DNA from: Acanthosoma haemorrhoidale
Taxonomy: Eukaryota > Arthropoda > Insecta > Hemiptera > Acanthosomatidae
Length of the DNA stretch: 64,000 nucleotides
Direction of reading: 5' to 3'
Assembly (NCBI GenBank): GCA_930367205.1
Contig: CAKNEZ010000003.1
Span: 930,001-994,000, forward strand
Positions 52,054-63,735 of this stretch are shown piece after piece. Below the pieces are notes generated by a model, which saw nothing but the letters and a program-made list of their open reading frames with translations, made no database searches and was not told the origin of the DNA. A program made the translations under genes and the position numbers. The number at the start of each line of letters is the position of its first letter. The first letter of the stretch is position 1.

Positions 52054-53680
52054 ATACTACATTTGTATCCCTCGGGTTTTAATAGCAGTGGAATTTACTA
52101 GTAATCCCCGATTTTTTAATAGTCGATAAAATTAAGTATATCTGACTATTCACAAAAAAACTAATATTATTCACGGTTCCTATATTTTATAACAAGGTGA
52201 TATCAATTTCAAGGAAAATACACTCATAAAAATTCACATAGACCAATTATTGGAGAATTTCACGGATACTACATTTGTTCAACCATCAGGTTTTATTAGC
52301 AGTAAACTGACTAGTAATCCCTCTTTTTTATTAGTACATAGAATTAAGGCGATCTGTAACTAATCACAAAAAACTAATATCTATGAAGATTTATATATTT
52401 TTTAGGAAAGTGATATTAATTTCAAGATAAATTTACAAATAAACTTACAAGCAGGAATAGTTCACGTATACTACATTTGTATCCCTCGGGTTTTAATAGC
52501 AGTTAAATTCACTATTAATCCCCGATTTTTTATTAGTCGATAAAATTAAGTATATCTGACTGTTCACAAAAAAACTAATATTATTCACGGTTCCTATTTT
52601 TTATAACAAGGTGATATCAATTTCAAGGAAAATTTACATAGACCAATTATTGGAGAATTTCACGGATACTACATTTGTTTAACCATCAGGTTTTTTTAGC
52701 AGTAAACTGACTAGTAATCCATCTTTTTTATTAATACATAGAATTAAGGCGATCTGTACTAATCACAAAAAACTAATATCTATGAAGATTTATATATTTT
52801 TTAGTAAAGTGGTATAATTTTGAAGATAAATTTACACATGAACTTAAAAGCAGGAATAGTTCACGTATACTACATTTGTATCCCTCGGGTTTTAATAGCA
52901 GTGGAATTCACTAGTAATCCCCGTTTTTTTATTAGTCGATAAAATTAAGTAAATCTGGCTATTCCCAAAAAAACTAATATTATTCACGGTTCCTATATTT
53001 TATAACAAGGTGATATCAAATTCAAGGAAAATTCACTCATAAAAATTCACATAGACCAATTATTGGAGAATTTCACGGATACTACATTTGTTCAACCATC
53101 AGGTTTTATTAGCAGTAAACTGACTAGTAATCCATCTTTTTTATTAATACATAGAATTAAGGCGATCAGTAACTAATCACAAAAAGCTAATATCTATGAC
53201 GATTTATATATTTTTTAGGAAAGTGATATGATTTTCAAGATAAATTTACGCATGAACTTAAAAGCAGGAATAGTCCACGTATACTACATTTGTATCCCTG
53301 TGGTTTTAATAGCAGTTAAATCCACTAGTAATCCCCGATTTTTTATTAGTCGATAAAATTAAGTAAATCTGACTATTCACAAAAAAACTAATATTATTGA
53401 CGGTTCCTATTTTTTATAACAAGGTGATATCAATTTCAAGGAAAATTTACATAGACCAATTATTGGAGAATTTCACGGATACTACATTTGTTTAACCATC
53501 AGGTTTTTTTAGCAGTAAACTGACTAGTAATCCATCTTTTTTATTAATACATAGAATTAAGGCGATCTGTAACTAATCACAAAAAGCTAATATCTATGAA
53601 GATTTATATATTTTTTAGGAAAGTGGTATAATTTTGAAGATAAATTTACACATGAACTTAAAAGCAGGAATAGTTCACGT
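52054..53680 (+). repeat. M1, M2-like and two further units
   Basis: Unit starts are 52054, 52468, 52867 and 53281 (414, 399, 414 and 400 bp). With 51640 the first two form a trimer repeated at 53681-54908. Unit 52867 has the rare ccccgttttttt and atctggctattccc, also found at 56524 and again entered through agtaaagtggtataa; that exchange point was therefore copied 3.66 kb away. Confidence 0.78.
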
Positions 53681-54908
53681 ATACTATATTTGTATCCCTC
53701 GGGTTTTAATAGCAGTGGAATTTACTAGTAATCCCCAATTTTTTATTAAACCATAAAATTAAGTAAATCCGTAACTATTCATAAAAAAACTAATATTATT
53801 GACGGTTCCTATATTTTATAACAAGGTGATATTTATTTCAAGGAAAATTCACTCATAAAAATTCACAGACCAATTATTGGAGAATTTCACGGATACTACA
53901 TTTGTTCAACCATCAGGTTTTAATAGCAGTAAACTGACTAGTAATCCCTCTTTTTTATAAGTACATAGAATTAAGGCCATCTGTAACTAATCACAAAAAG
54001 CTAATATCTATGACGATTTATATATTTTTTAGGAAAGTGATATGATTTTCAAGATAAATTTACAAATGAACTTAAAAGCAGGAATAAGTCACGTATACTA
54101 CATTTGTATCCCTCGGGTTTTAATAGCAGTGGAATTTACTAGTAATCCCCGATTTTTTAATAGTCGATAAAATTAAGTATATCTGACTATTCACAAAAAA
54201 ACTAATATTATTCACGGTTCCTATATTTTATAACAAGGTGATATCAATTTCAAGGAAAATACACTCATAAAAATTCACATAGACCAATTATTGGAGAATT
54301 TCACGGATACTACATTTGTTCAACCATCAGGTTTTATTAGCAGTAAACTGACTAGTAATCCCTCTTTTTTATTAGTACATAGAATTAAGGCGATCTGTAA
54401 CTAATCACAAAAAACTAATATCTATGAAGATTTATATATTTTTTAGGAAAGTGATATTAATTTCAAGATAAATTTACAAATAAACTTACAAGCAGGAATA
54501 GTTCACGTATACTACATTTGTATCCCTCGGGTTTTAATAGCAGTTAAATTCACTATTAATCCCCGATTTTTTATTAGTCGATAAAATTAAGTATATCTGA
54601 CTGTTCACAAAAAAACTAATATTATTCACGGTTCCTATTTTTTATAACAAGGTGATATCAATTTCAAGGAAAATTTACATAGACCAATTATTGGAGAATT
54701 TCACGGATACTACATTTGTTTAACCATCAGGTTTTTTTAGCAGTAAACTGACTAGTAATCCATCTTTTTTATTAATACATAGAATTAAGGCGATCTGTAA
54801 CTAATCACAAAAAACTAATATCTATGACGAATTATATATTTTTTAGGAAATTGATATGATTTTCAAGATAAATTTACGCATGAACTTAAAAGCAGGAATA
54901 GTTCACGT
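53681..54908 (+). repeat. Trimer matching 51640-52866
   Basis: Unit starts are 53681, 54095 and 54509 (414, 414 and 400 bp). All three correspond to 51640, 52054 and 52468, and the first again has ttcacagacc. The copies part in the last B half, where 52468 has gtactaatc and this one has gtaactaatc. Confidence 0.83.
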
Positions 54909-55308
54909 ATACTACATTTGTAGTCCTGTGGTTTTAATAGCAGTTAAATTCACTATTAATCCCCGATTTTTTATTAGTCGATAAAATTAAGTATATCTGA
55001 CTGTTCACAAAAAAACTAATATTATTCACGGTTCCTATTTTTTATAACAAGGTGATATCAATTTCAAGGAAAATTTACATAGACCAATTATTGGAGAATT
55101 TCACGGATACTACATTTGTTTAACCATCAGGTTTTTTTAGCAGTAAACTGACTAGTAATCCATCTTTTTTATTAATACATAGAATTAAGGCGATCTGTAA
55201 CTAATCACAAAAAACTAATATCTATGACGAATTATATATTTTTTAGGAAATTGATATGATTTTCAAGATAAATTTACGCATGAACTTAAAAGCAGGAATA
55301 GTTCACGT
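54909..55308 (+). repeat. 400-bp unit, tandem copy of 54509-54908
   Basis: This M2-type unit repeats its left neighbour almost exactly, including ctgttcac, gacgaattatat and the exit ggaaattgatatgatt. The private difference is tagtcctgtgg in place of tatccctcggg near the start. Confidence 0.85.
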
Positions 55309-55708
55309 ATACTACATTTGTATCCCTCGGGTTTTAATAGCAGTTAAATTCACTAGTAATCCCCGATTTTTTATTAGTCGATAAAATTAAGTATATCTGA
55401 CTATTCACAAAAAAACTAATATTATTCACGGTTCCTATATTTTATAACAAGGTGATATCAATTTCAAGGAAAATTCACATAGACCAATTATTGGAGAATT
55501 TCACGGATACTACATTTGTTCAACCATCAGGTTTTATTAGCAGTAAACTGACTAGTAATCCATCTTTTTTATTAATACATAGAATTAAGGCGATCTGTAA
55601 CTAATCACAAAAAGCTAATATCTATGACGATTTATATATTTTTTAGGAAAGTGATATTAATTTCAAGATAAATTTACACATGTACTTAAAAGCAGGAATA
55701 GTTCACGT

Positions 55709-56124
55709 ATACTACATTTGTATCCCTCGGGTTTTAATAGCAGTGGAATTCACTAGTAATCCCCAATTTTTTATTAAACCATAAAATTAAGTTAATCCGT
55801 AACTTTTCACAATAAAACAAATATTATTGACGGTTTCTATATATAATAAAAATAGGATATAAATTTCAAAGAAAATTCACTCATAAAAACTCACGTAGAA
55901 CAATTATTGGAGAAATTCACGGATACTACATTTGTTCAACCATCAGGTTTTAATAGCAGTAAACTGACAAGTAATCCCTCTTTTTTATTAGTACATAGAA
56001 TTAAGGCGATCTGTAACTAATCACAAAAAACTAATATCTATGAAGATTTATATATTTTTTAGGAAAGTGATATTAATTTCAAGATAAATTTACAAATAAA
56101 CTTACAAGCAGGAATAGTTCACGT
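55709..56124 (+). repeat. E-subfamily unit 3
   Basis: Carries gtaacttttcacaataaaac and the private forms agttaatcc and ctatatataataaaa; otherwise as the other E units, with gtagaacaatt. Confidence 0.85.
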
Positions 56125-56923
56125 ATACTACATTTGTATCCCTCGGGTTTTAATAGCAGTTAAATTCACTAGTAATCCCCGATTTTTTATTAGTCGATAA
56201 AATTAAGTAAATCTGACTATTCCCAAAAAAACTAATATTATTCACGGTTCCTATCTTTTATAACAAGGTGATATCAATTTCAAGGAAAATTTACATAGAC
56301 CAATTATTGGAGAATTTCACGGATACTACATTTGTTTAACCATCAGGTTTTTTTAGCAGTAAACTGACTAGTAATCCATCTTTTTTATTAATACATAGAA
56401 TTAAGGCGATCTGTACTAATCACAAAAAACTAATATCTATGAAGATTTATATATTTTTTAGTAAAGTGGTATAATTTTGAAGATAAATTTACACATGAAC
56501 TTAAAAGCAGGAATAGTTCACGTATACTACATTTGTATCCCTCGGGTTTTAATAGCAGTGGAATTCACTAGTAATCCCCGTTTTTTTATTAGTCGATAAA
56601 ATTAAGTAAATCTGGCTATTCCCAAAAAAACTAATATTATTCACGGTTCCTATATTTTATAACAAGGTGATATCAATTTCAAGGAAAATTCACATTGACC
56701 AATTATTGGAGAATTTCCCGGATACTACATTTGTTTAACGTTCAGGTTTTAAAAGCAGTAAACTGACTAGTAATCCCTCTTTTTTATTAGTACATAGAAT
56801 TAAGGCCATCTGTAACTAATCACAAAAAGCTAATATCTATGAAGATTTATATATTTTTTAGGAAAGTGATATTAATTTCAAGATAAATTTACACATGTAC
56901 TTAAAAGCAGGAATAGTTCACGT

Positions 56924-57339
56924 ATACTACATTTGTATCCCTCGGGTTTTAATAGCAGTGGAATTCACTAGTAATCCCCAATTTTTTATTAAACCATAAA
57001 ATTAAGTAAATCCGTAACTTTTCACAATAAAACAAATATTATTGACGGTTTCTATATTTAATAAAAATAGGATATGAATTTCAAAGAAAATTCACTCATA
57101 AAAACTCACGTAGAACAATTATTGGAGAAATTCACGGATACTACATTTGTTCAACCATCAGGTTTTAATAGCAGTAAACTGACAAGTAATCCCTCTTTTT
57201 TATTAGTACATAGAATTAAGGCGATCTGTAACTAATCACAAAAAACTAATATCTATGACGAATTATATATTTTTTAGGAAATTGATATGATTTTCAAGAT
57301 AAATTTACGCATGAACTTAAAAGCAGGAATAGTTCACGT
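56924..57339 (+). repeat. E-subfamily unit 4
   Basis: Carries ttttcacaataaaac and the private aggatatgaatttc. Its B half has gacgaattatat and the exit ggaaattgatatgatt. Confidence 0.85.
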
Positions 57340-57753
57340 ATACTACATTTGTATCCCTCGGGTTTTAATAGCAGTTAAATTCACTAGTAATCCCCGATTT
57401 TTTATTAGTCGATAAAATTAAGTAAATCTGACTATTCCCAAAAAAACTAATATTATTCACGGTTCCTATATTTTATAACAAGGTGATATCAAATTCAAGG
57501 AAAATTCACTCATAAAAATTCACATAGACCAATTATTGGAGAATTTCACGGATACTACATTTGTTCAACCATCAGGTTTTATTAGCAGTAAACTGACTAG
57601 TAATCCCTCTTTTTTATTAATACATAGAATTAAGGCGATCTGTAACTAATCACAAAAAGCTAATATCTATGACGATTTATATATTTTTTAGGAAAGTGAT
57701 ATGATTTTCAAGATAAATTTACACATGTACTTAAAAGCAGGAATAGTTCACGT

Positions 57754-58169
57754 ATACTACATTTGTATCCCTCGGGTTTTAATAGCAGTGGAATTCACTA
57801 GTAATCCCCAATTTTTTATTAAACCATAAAATTAAGTAAATCCGTAACTTTTCACGATAAAACAAATATTATTGACGGTTTCTATATTTAATAAAAATAG
57901 GATATAAATTTCAAAGAAAATTCACTCATAAAAACTCACGTAGAACAATTATTGGAGAAATTCACAGATACTACATTTGTTCAACCATCAGGTTTTAATA
58001 GCAGTAAACTGACAAGTAATCCCTCTTTTTTATTAGTACATAGAATTAAGGCGATCTGTAACTAATCACAAAAAACTAATATCTATGACGATTTATATAT
58101 TTTTTAGGAAATTGATATGATTTTCAAGATAAATTTACGCATGAACTTAAAAGCAGGAATAGTTCACGT
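57754..58169 (+). repeat. E-subfamily unit 5
   Basis: Carries ttttcacgataaaac and the variant attcacagatac. It matches unit 7 at 61664 with no difference noticed by eye, 3910 bp away. Confidence 0.85.
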
Positions 58170-59412
58170 ATACTACATTTGTATCCCTGTGGTTTTAATA
58201 GCAGTTAAATTCACTAGTAATCCCCGATTTTTCATTAGTCGATAAAATTAAGTAAATCTGACTATTTACAAAAAAACTAATATTATTCACGGTTCCTATA
58301 TTTTATAACAAGGTGATATCAAATTCAAGGAAAATTCACTCATAAAAATTCACATAGACCAATTATTGGAGAATTTCACGGATACTACATTTGTTCAACC
58401 ATCAGGTTTTATTAGCAGTAAACTGACTAGTAATCCATCTTTTTTATTAATACATAGAATTAAGGCGATCTGTAACTAATCACAAAAAGCTAATATCTAT
58501 GACGATTTATATATTTTTTAGGAAAGTGATATGATTTTCAAGATAAATTTACGCATGAACTTAAAAGCAGGAATAGTCCACGTATACTACATTTGTATCC
58601 CTGTGGTTTTAATAGCAGTTAAATCCACTAGTAATCCCCGATTTTTTATTAGTCGATAAAATTAAGTAAATCTGACTATTCACAAAAAAACTAATATTAT
58701 TCACGGTTCCTATATTTTATAACAAGGTTATATCAATTTCAAGGAAAATTCACTCATAAAAATTCACATAGACCAATTATCGGAGAATTTCACGGATACT
58801 ACATTTGTTTAACCATTAGGTTTTAATAGCAGTAAACTGACTAGTAATCCCTCTTTTTTATTAGTACATAGAATTACGGCGATCTGTAACAAATCACAAA
58901 AAACTAATATCTATGAAGATTTATATATTTTTTAGGAAAGTGATATTAATTTCAAGATAAATTTACAAATGAACTTACAAGCAGGAATAGTTCACGTATA
59001 CTACATTTGTATCCCTCGGGTTTTAATAGCAGTGGAATCCACTAGTAATCCCCGATTTTTTATTAGTCGATAAAATTAAGTAAATCTGACTATTCACAAA
59101 AAAACTAATATTATTCACGGTTCCTATATTTTATAACAAGGTGATATCAATTTCACGGAAAATTCACTCATAAAAATTCACATAGACCAATTATCGGAGA
59201 ATTTCACGGATACTACATTTGTTTAACCATTAGGTTTTAATAGCAGTAAACTGACTAGTAATCCCTCTTTTTTATTAGTACATAGAATTACGGCGATCTG
59301 TAACAAATCACAAAAAGCTAATATCTTTAAAGATTTATATAATTTTTTAGGAAAGTGATATTAATTTCAAGATAAATTTACACATGTACATAAAAGCAGG
59401 AATAGTTCACGT

Positions 59413-59828
59413 ATACTATATTTGTATCCCTCGGGTATTAATAGCAATGGAATTCACTAGTAATCCCCAATTTTTTATTAAACCATAAAATTAAGTAAAT
59501 CCGTAACTTTTCACGATAAAACAAATATTATTGACGGTTTCTATATTTAATAAAAATAGGATATAAATTTCAAAGGAAATTCACTCATAAAAACTCACGT
59601 AGAACAATTATTGGAGAAATTCACGGATACTACATTTGTTCAACCATCAGGTTTTAATAGCAGTAAACTGACAAGTAATCCCTGTTTTTTATTAGTACAT
59701 AGAATTAAGGCGATCTGTAACTAATCACAAAAAACTAATATCTATGACGATTTATATATTTTTTAGGAAATTGATATGATTTTCAAGATAAATTTACGCA
59801 TGAACTTAAAAGCAGGAATAGTTCACGT
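59413..59828 (+). repeat. E-subfamily unit 6
   Basis: Carries ttttcacgataaaac. Private features are cgggtattaatagcaatgg, tttcaaaggaaatt and aatccctgttttttatt. The B half just before it is also unusual, with agatttatataatttttt and atgtacataaaagc. Confidence 0.85.
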
Positions 59829-60242
59829 ATACTACATTTGTATCCCTCGGGTTTTAATAGCAGTTAAATTCACTAGTAATCCCCGATTTTTCATTAGTCG
59901 ATAAAATTAAGTAAATCTGACTATTCCCAAAAAAACTAATATTATTCACGGTTCCTATATTTTATAACAAGGTGATATCAAATTCAAGGAAAATTCACTC
60001 ATAAAAATTCACATAGACCAATTATTGGAGAATTTCACGGATACTACATTTGTTCAACCATCAGGTTTTATTAGCAGTAAACTGACTAGTAATCCATCTT
60101 TTTTATTAATACATAGAATTAAGGCGATCTGTAACTAATCACAAAAGGCTAATATCTATGACGATTTATATATTTTTTAGGAAAGTGATATGATTTTCAA
60201 GATAAATTTACGCATGAACTTAAAAGCAGGAATAGTCCACGT

Positions 60243-60835
60243 ATACTACATTTGTATCCCTGTGGTTTTAATAGCAGTTAAATCCACTAGTAATCCCCGA
60301 TTTTTTATTAGTCGATAAAATTAAGTAAATCTGACTATTCACAAAAAAACTAATATTATTCACGGTTCCTTTATTTTATAACAAGGTGATATCAAATTCA
60401 AGGAAAATTCACTCATAAAAATTCACATAGACCAATTATTGGAGAATTTCACGGATACTACATTTGTTCAACCATCAGGTTTTATTAGCAGTAAACTGAC
60501 TAGTAATCCATCTTTTTTATTAATACATAGAATTAAGGCGATCTCGGCTATATTTTATAACAAGGTGATATCAATTTCAAGGATAATTCACTCATAAAAA
60601 TTCACATAGACCAATTATCGGAGAATTTCACGGATACTACATTTGTTTAACCATTAGGTTTTAATAGCAGTAAACTGACTAGTAATCATTCTTTTTTATT
60701 AGTACATAGAATTAAGGCGATCTGTAACTAATCACAAAAAACTAATATCTATGAAGATTTATATATTTTTTAGGAAAGTGATATTAATTTCAAGGTAAAT
60801 TTACAAATAAACTTACAAGCAGGAATAGTTCACGT
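60243..60835 (+). repeat. Aberrant 593-bp interval: B half fused to mid-A half
   Basis: A full A half (60243-60454) is followed by only 90 bp of B half (60455-60544, ending gcgatct). The sequence then continues with cggctatattttataacaag, the last 89 bp of an A half (60545-60633), and a complete B half (60634-60835). About 235 bp are missing compared with two ordinary 414-bp units. At the joint, cgg followed directly by ctatatttt also lacks three bases of the usual cggttcctatatttt. Little or no shared sequence is visible at the joint, unlike the in-register exchanges elsewhere in the window. Confidence 0.9.
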
Positions 60836-63735
60836 ATACTACATTTGTATCCCTCGGGTTTTAATAGCAGTTAAATTCACTAGTAATCCCCGATTTTTTA
60901 TTCGTCGATAAAATTAAGTAAATCTGACTATTCCCAAAAAAACTAATATTATTTACGGTTCCTATATTTTATAACAAGGTGATATCAAATTCAAGGAAAA
61001 TTCACTCATAAAAATTCACATAGACCAATTATTGGAGAATTTCACGGATACTACATTTGTTCAACCATCAGGTTTTCTTAGCAGTAAACTGACTAGTAAT
61101 CCATCTTTTTTATTAATACATAGAATTAAGGCGATCTGTAACTAATCACAAAAAGCTAATATCTATGACGATTTATATATTTTTTAGGAAAGTGATATTA
61201 ATTTCAAGATAAATTTACAAATAAACTTACAAGCAGGAATAGTTCACGTATACTACATTTGTATCCCTCGGGTTTTAATAGCAGTTAAATTCACTAGTAA
61301 TCCCCGATTTTTTATTAGTCGATAAAATTAAGTAAATCTGACTATTCCCAAAAAAACTAATATTATTCACGGTTCCTATATTTTATAACAAGGTGATATC
61401 AAATTAAAGGAAAATTCACTCATAAAAATTCACATAGACCAATTATTGGAGAATTTCACGGATACTACATTTGTTCAACCATCAGGTTTTATTAGCAGTA
61501 AACTGACTAGTAATCCATCTTTTTTATTAATACATAGAATTAAGGCGATCTGTAACTAATCACAAAAAGCTAATATCTATGACGATTTATATATTTTTTA
61601 GGAAAGTGATATGATTTTCAAGATAAATTTACACATGTACTTAAAAGCAGGAATAGTTCACGTATACTACATTTGTATCCCTCGGGTTTTAATAGCAGTG
61701 GAATTCACTAGTAATCCCCAATTTTTTATTAAACCATAAAATTAAGTAAATCCGTAACTTTTCACGATAAAACAAATATTATTGACGGTTTCTATATTTA
61801 ATAAAAATAGGATATAAATTTCAAAGAAAATTCACTCATAAAAACTCACGTAGAACAATTATTGGAGAAATTCACAGATACTACATTTGTTCAACCATCA
61901 GGTTTTAATAGCAGTAAACTGACAAGTAATCCCTCTTTTTTATTAGTACATAGAATTAAGGCGATCTGTAACTAATCACAAAAAACTAATATCTATGACG
62001 ATTTATATATTTTTTAGGAAATTGATATGATTTTCAAGATAAATTTACGCATGAACTTAAAAGCAGGAATAGTTCACGTATACTACATTTGTATCCCTGT
62101 GGTTTTAATAGCAGTTAAATTCACTAGTAATCCCCGATTTTTCATTAGTCGATAAAATTAAGTAAATCTGACTATTTACAAAAAAACTAATATTATTCAC
62201 GGTTCCTATATTTTATACCAAGGTGATATCAATTTCAAGGAAAATACACTCATAAAAATTCACATAGACCAATTATTGGAGAATTTCACGGATACTACAT
62301 TTGTTTAACCATTAGGTTTTAATAGCAGTAAACTGACTAGTAATCCCTCTTTTTTATTAGTACATAGAATTAAGGCGATCTGTAACTAATCACAAAAAAC
62401 TAATATCTATGAAGATTTATATATTTTTTAGGAAAGTGATATTAATTTCAAGATAAATTTACAAATAAACTTACAAGCAGGAATAGTTCACGTATACTAC
62501 ATTTGTATCCCTCGGGTTTTAATAGCAGTTAAATTCACTAGTAATCCCCGATTTTTTATTAGTCGATAAAATTAAGTAAATCTGACTATTCCCAAAAAAA
62601 CTAATATTATTCACGGTTCCTATATTTTATAACAAGGTGATATCAAATTCAAGGAAAATTCACTCATAAAAATTCACATAGACCAATTATTGGAGAATTT
62701 CACGGATACTACATTTGTTCAACCATCAGGTTTTATTAGCAGTAAACTGACTAGTAATCCATCTTTTTTATTAATACATAGAATTAAGGCGATCTGTAAC
62801 TAATCACAAAAAGCTAATATCTATGACGATTTATATATTTTTTAGGAAAGTGATATGATTTTCAAGATAAATTTACGCATGAACTTAAAAGCAGGAATAG
62901 TCCACGTATACTACATTTGTATCCCTGTGGTTTTAATAGCAGTTAAATCCACTAGTAATCCCCGATTTTTTATTAGTCGATAAAATTAAGTAAATCTGAC
63001 TATTCACAAAAAAACTAATATTATTCACGGTTCCTATATTTTATAACAAGGTGATATCAAATTCAAGGAAAATTCACTCATAAAAATTCACATAGACCAA
63101 TTATTGGAGAATTTCACGGATACTACATTTGTTCAACCATCAGGTTTTATTAGCAGTAAACTGACTAGTAATCCATCTTTTTTATTAATACATAGAATTA
63201 AGGCGATCTGTAACTAATCACAAAAAGCTAATATCTATGACGATTTATATATTTTTTAGGAAAGTGATATGATTTTCAAGATAAATTTACGCATGAACTT
63301 AAAAGCAGGAATAGTCCACGTATACTACATTTGTATCCCTGTGGTTTTAATAGCAGTTAAATCCACTAGTAATCCCCGATTTTTTATTAGTCGATAAAAT
63401 TAAGTAAATCTGACTATTCACAAAAAAACTAATATTATTCACGGTTCCTATATTTTATAACAAGGTTATATCAATTTCAAGGAAAATTCACTCATAAAAA
63501 TTCACATAGACCAATTATCGGAGAATTTCACGGATACTACATTTGTTTAACCATTAGGTTTTAATAGCAGTAAACTGACTAGTAATCCCTCTTTTTTATT
63601 AGTACATAGAATTACGGCGATCTGTAACAAATCACAAAAAACTAATATCTATGAAGATTTATATATTTTTTAGGAAAGTGATATTAATTTCAAGATAAAT
63701 TTACAAATGAACTTACAAGCAGGAATAGTTCACGT
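60836..63735 (+). repeat. Seven satellite units near the right edge
   Basis: Unit starts are 60836, 61250, 61664 (E), 62080, 62494, 62908 and 63322. Units 62494 and 62908 lie where 57754-58997 has none, between the counterparts of 58170 and 58584. Either two units were inserted here or two were lost there. Units 60836, 61250 and 62494 share attcccaaaaaaac and tatcaaatt. Confidence 0.78.
61664..62079 (+). repeat. E-subfamily unit 7
   Basis: Same form as unit 5, including attcacagatac, and followed by the same next unit (cctgtggtttt with tttttcattagtcg). Confidence 0.85.

Larger units (their letters stand above)
55309..60242 (+). repeat. Mixed region with interspersed E units
   Basis: Unit starts are 55309, 55709 (E), 56125, 56524, 56924 (E), 57340, 57754 (E), 58170, 58584, 58998, 59413 (E) and 59829. 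E units alternate irregularly with ordinary 414- and 400-bp units. 57754-58583 recurs at 61664-62493 (shift 3910 bp), and unit 58584 recurs at 63322 with the shared rare caaggttatatcaa (shift 4738 bp). Unit 56524 has a cccggatac version of the gtttaacgttcagg B half otherwise seen only in the four-unit segments and at 2075. Confidence 0.78.
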
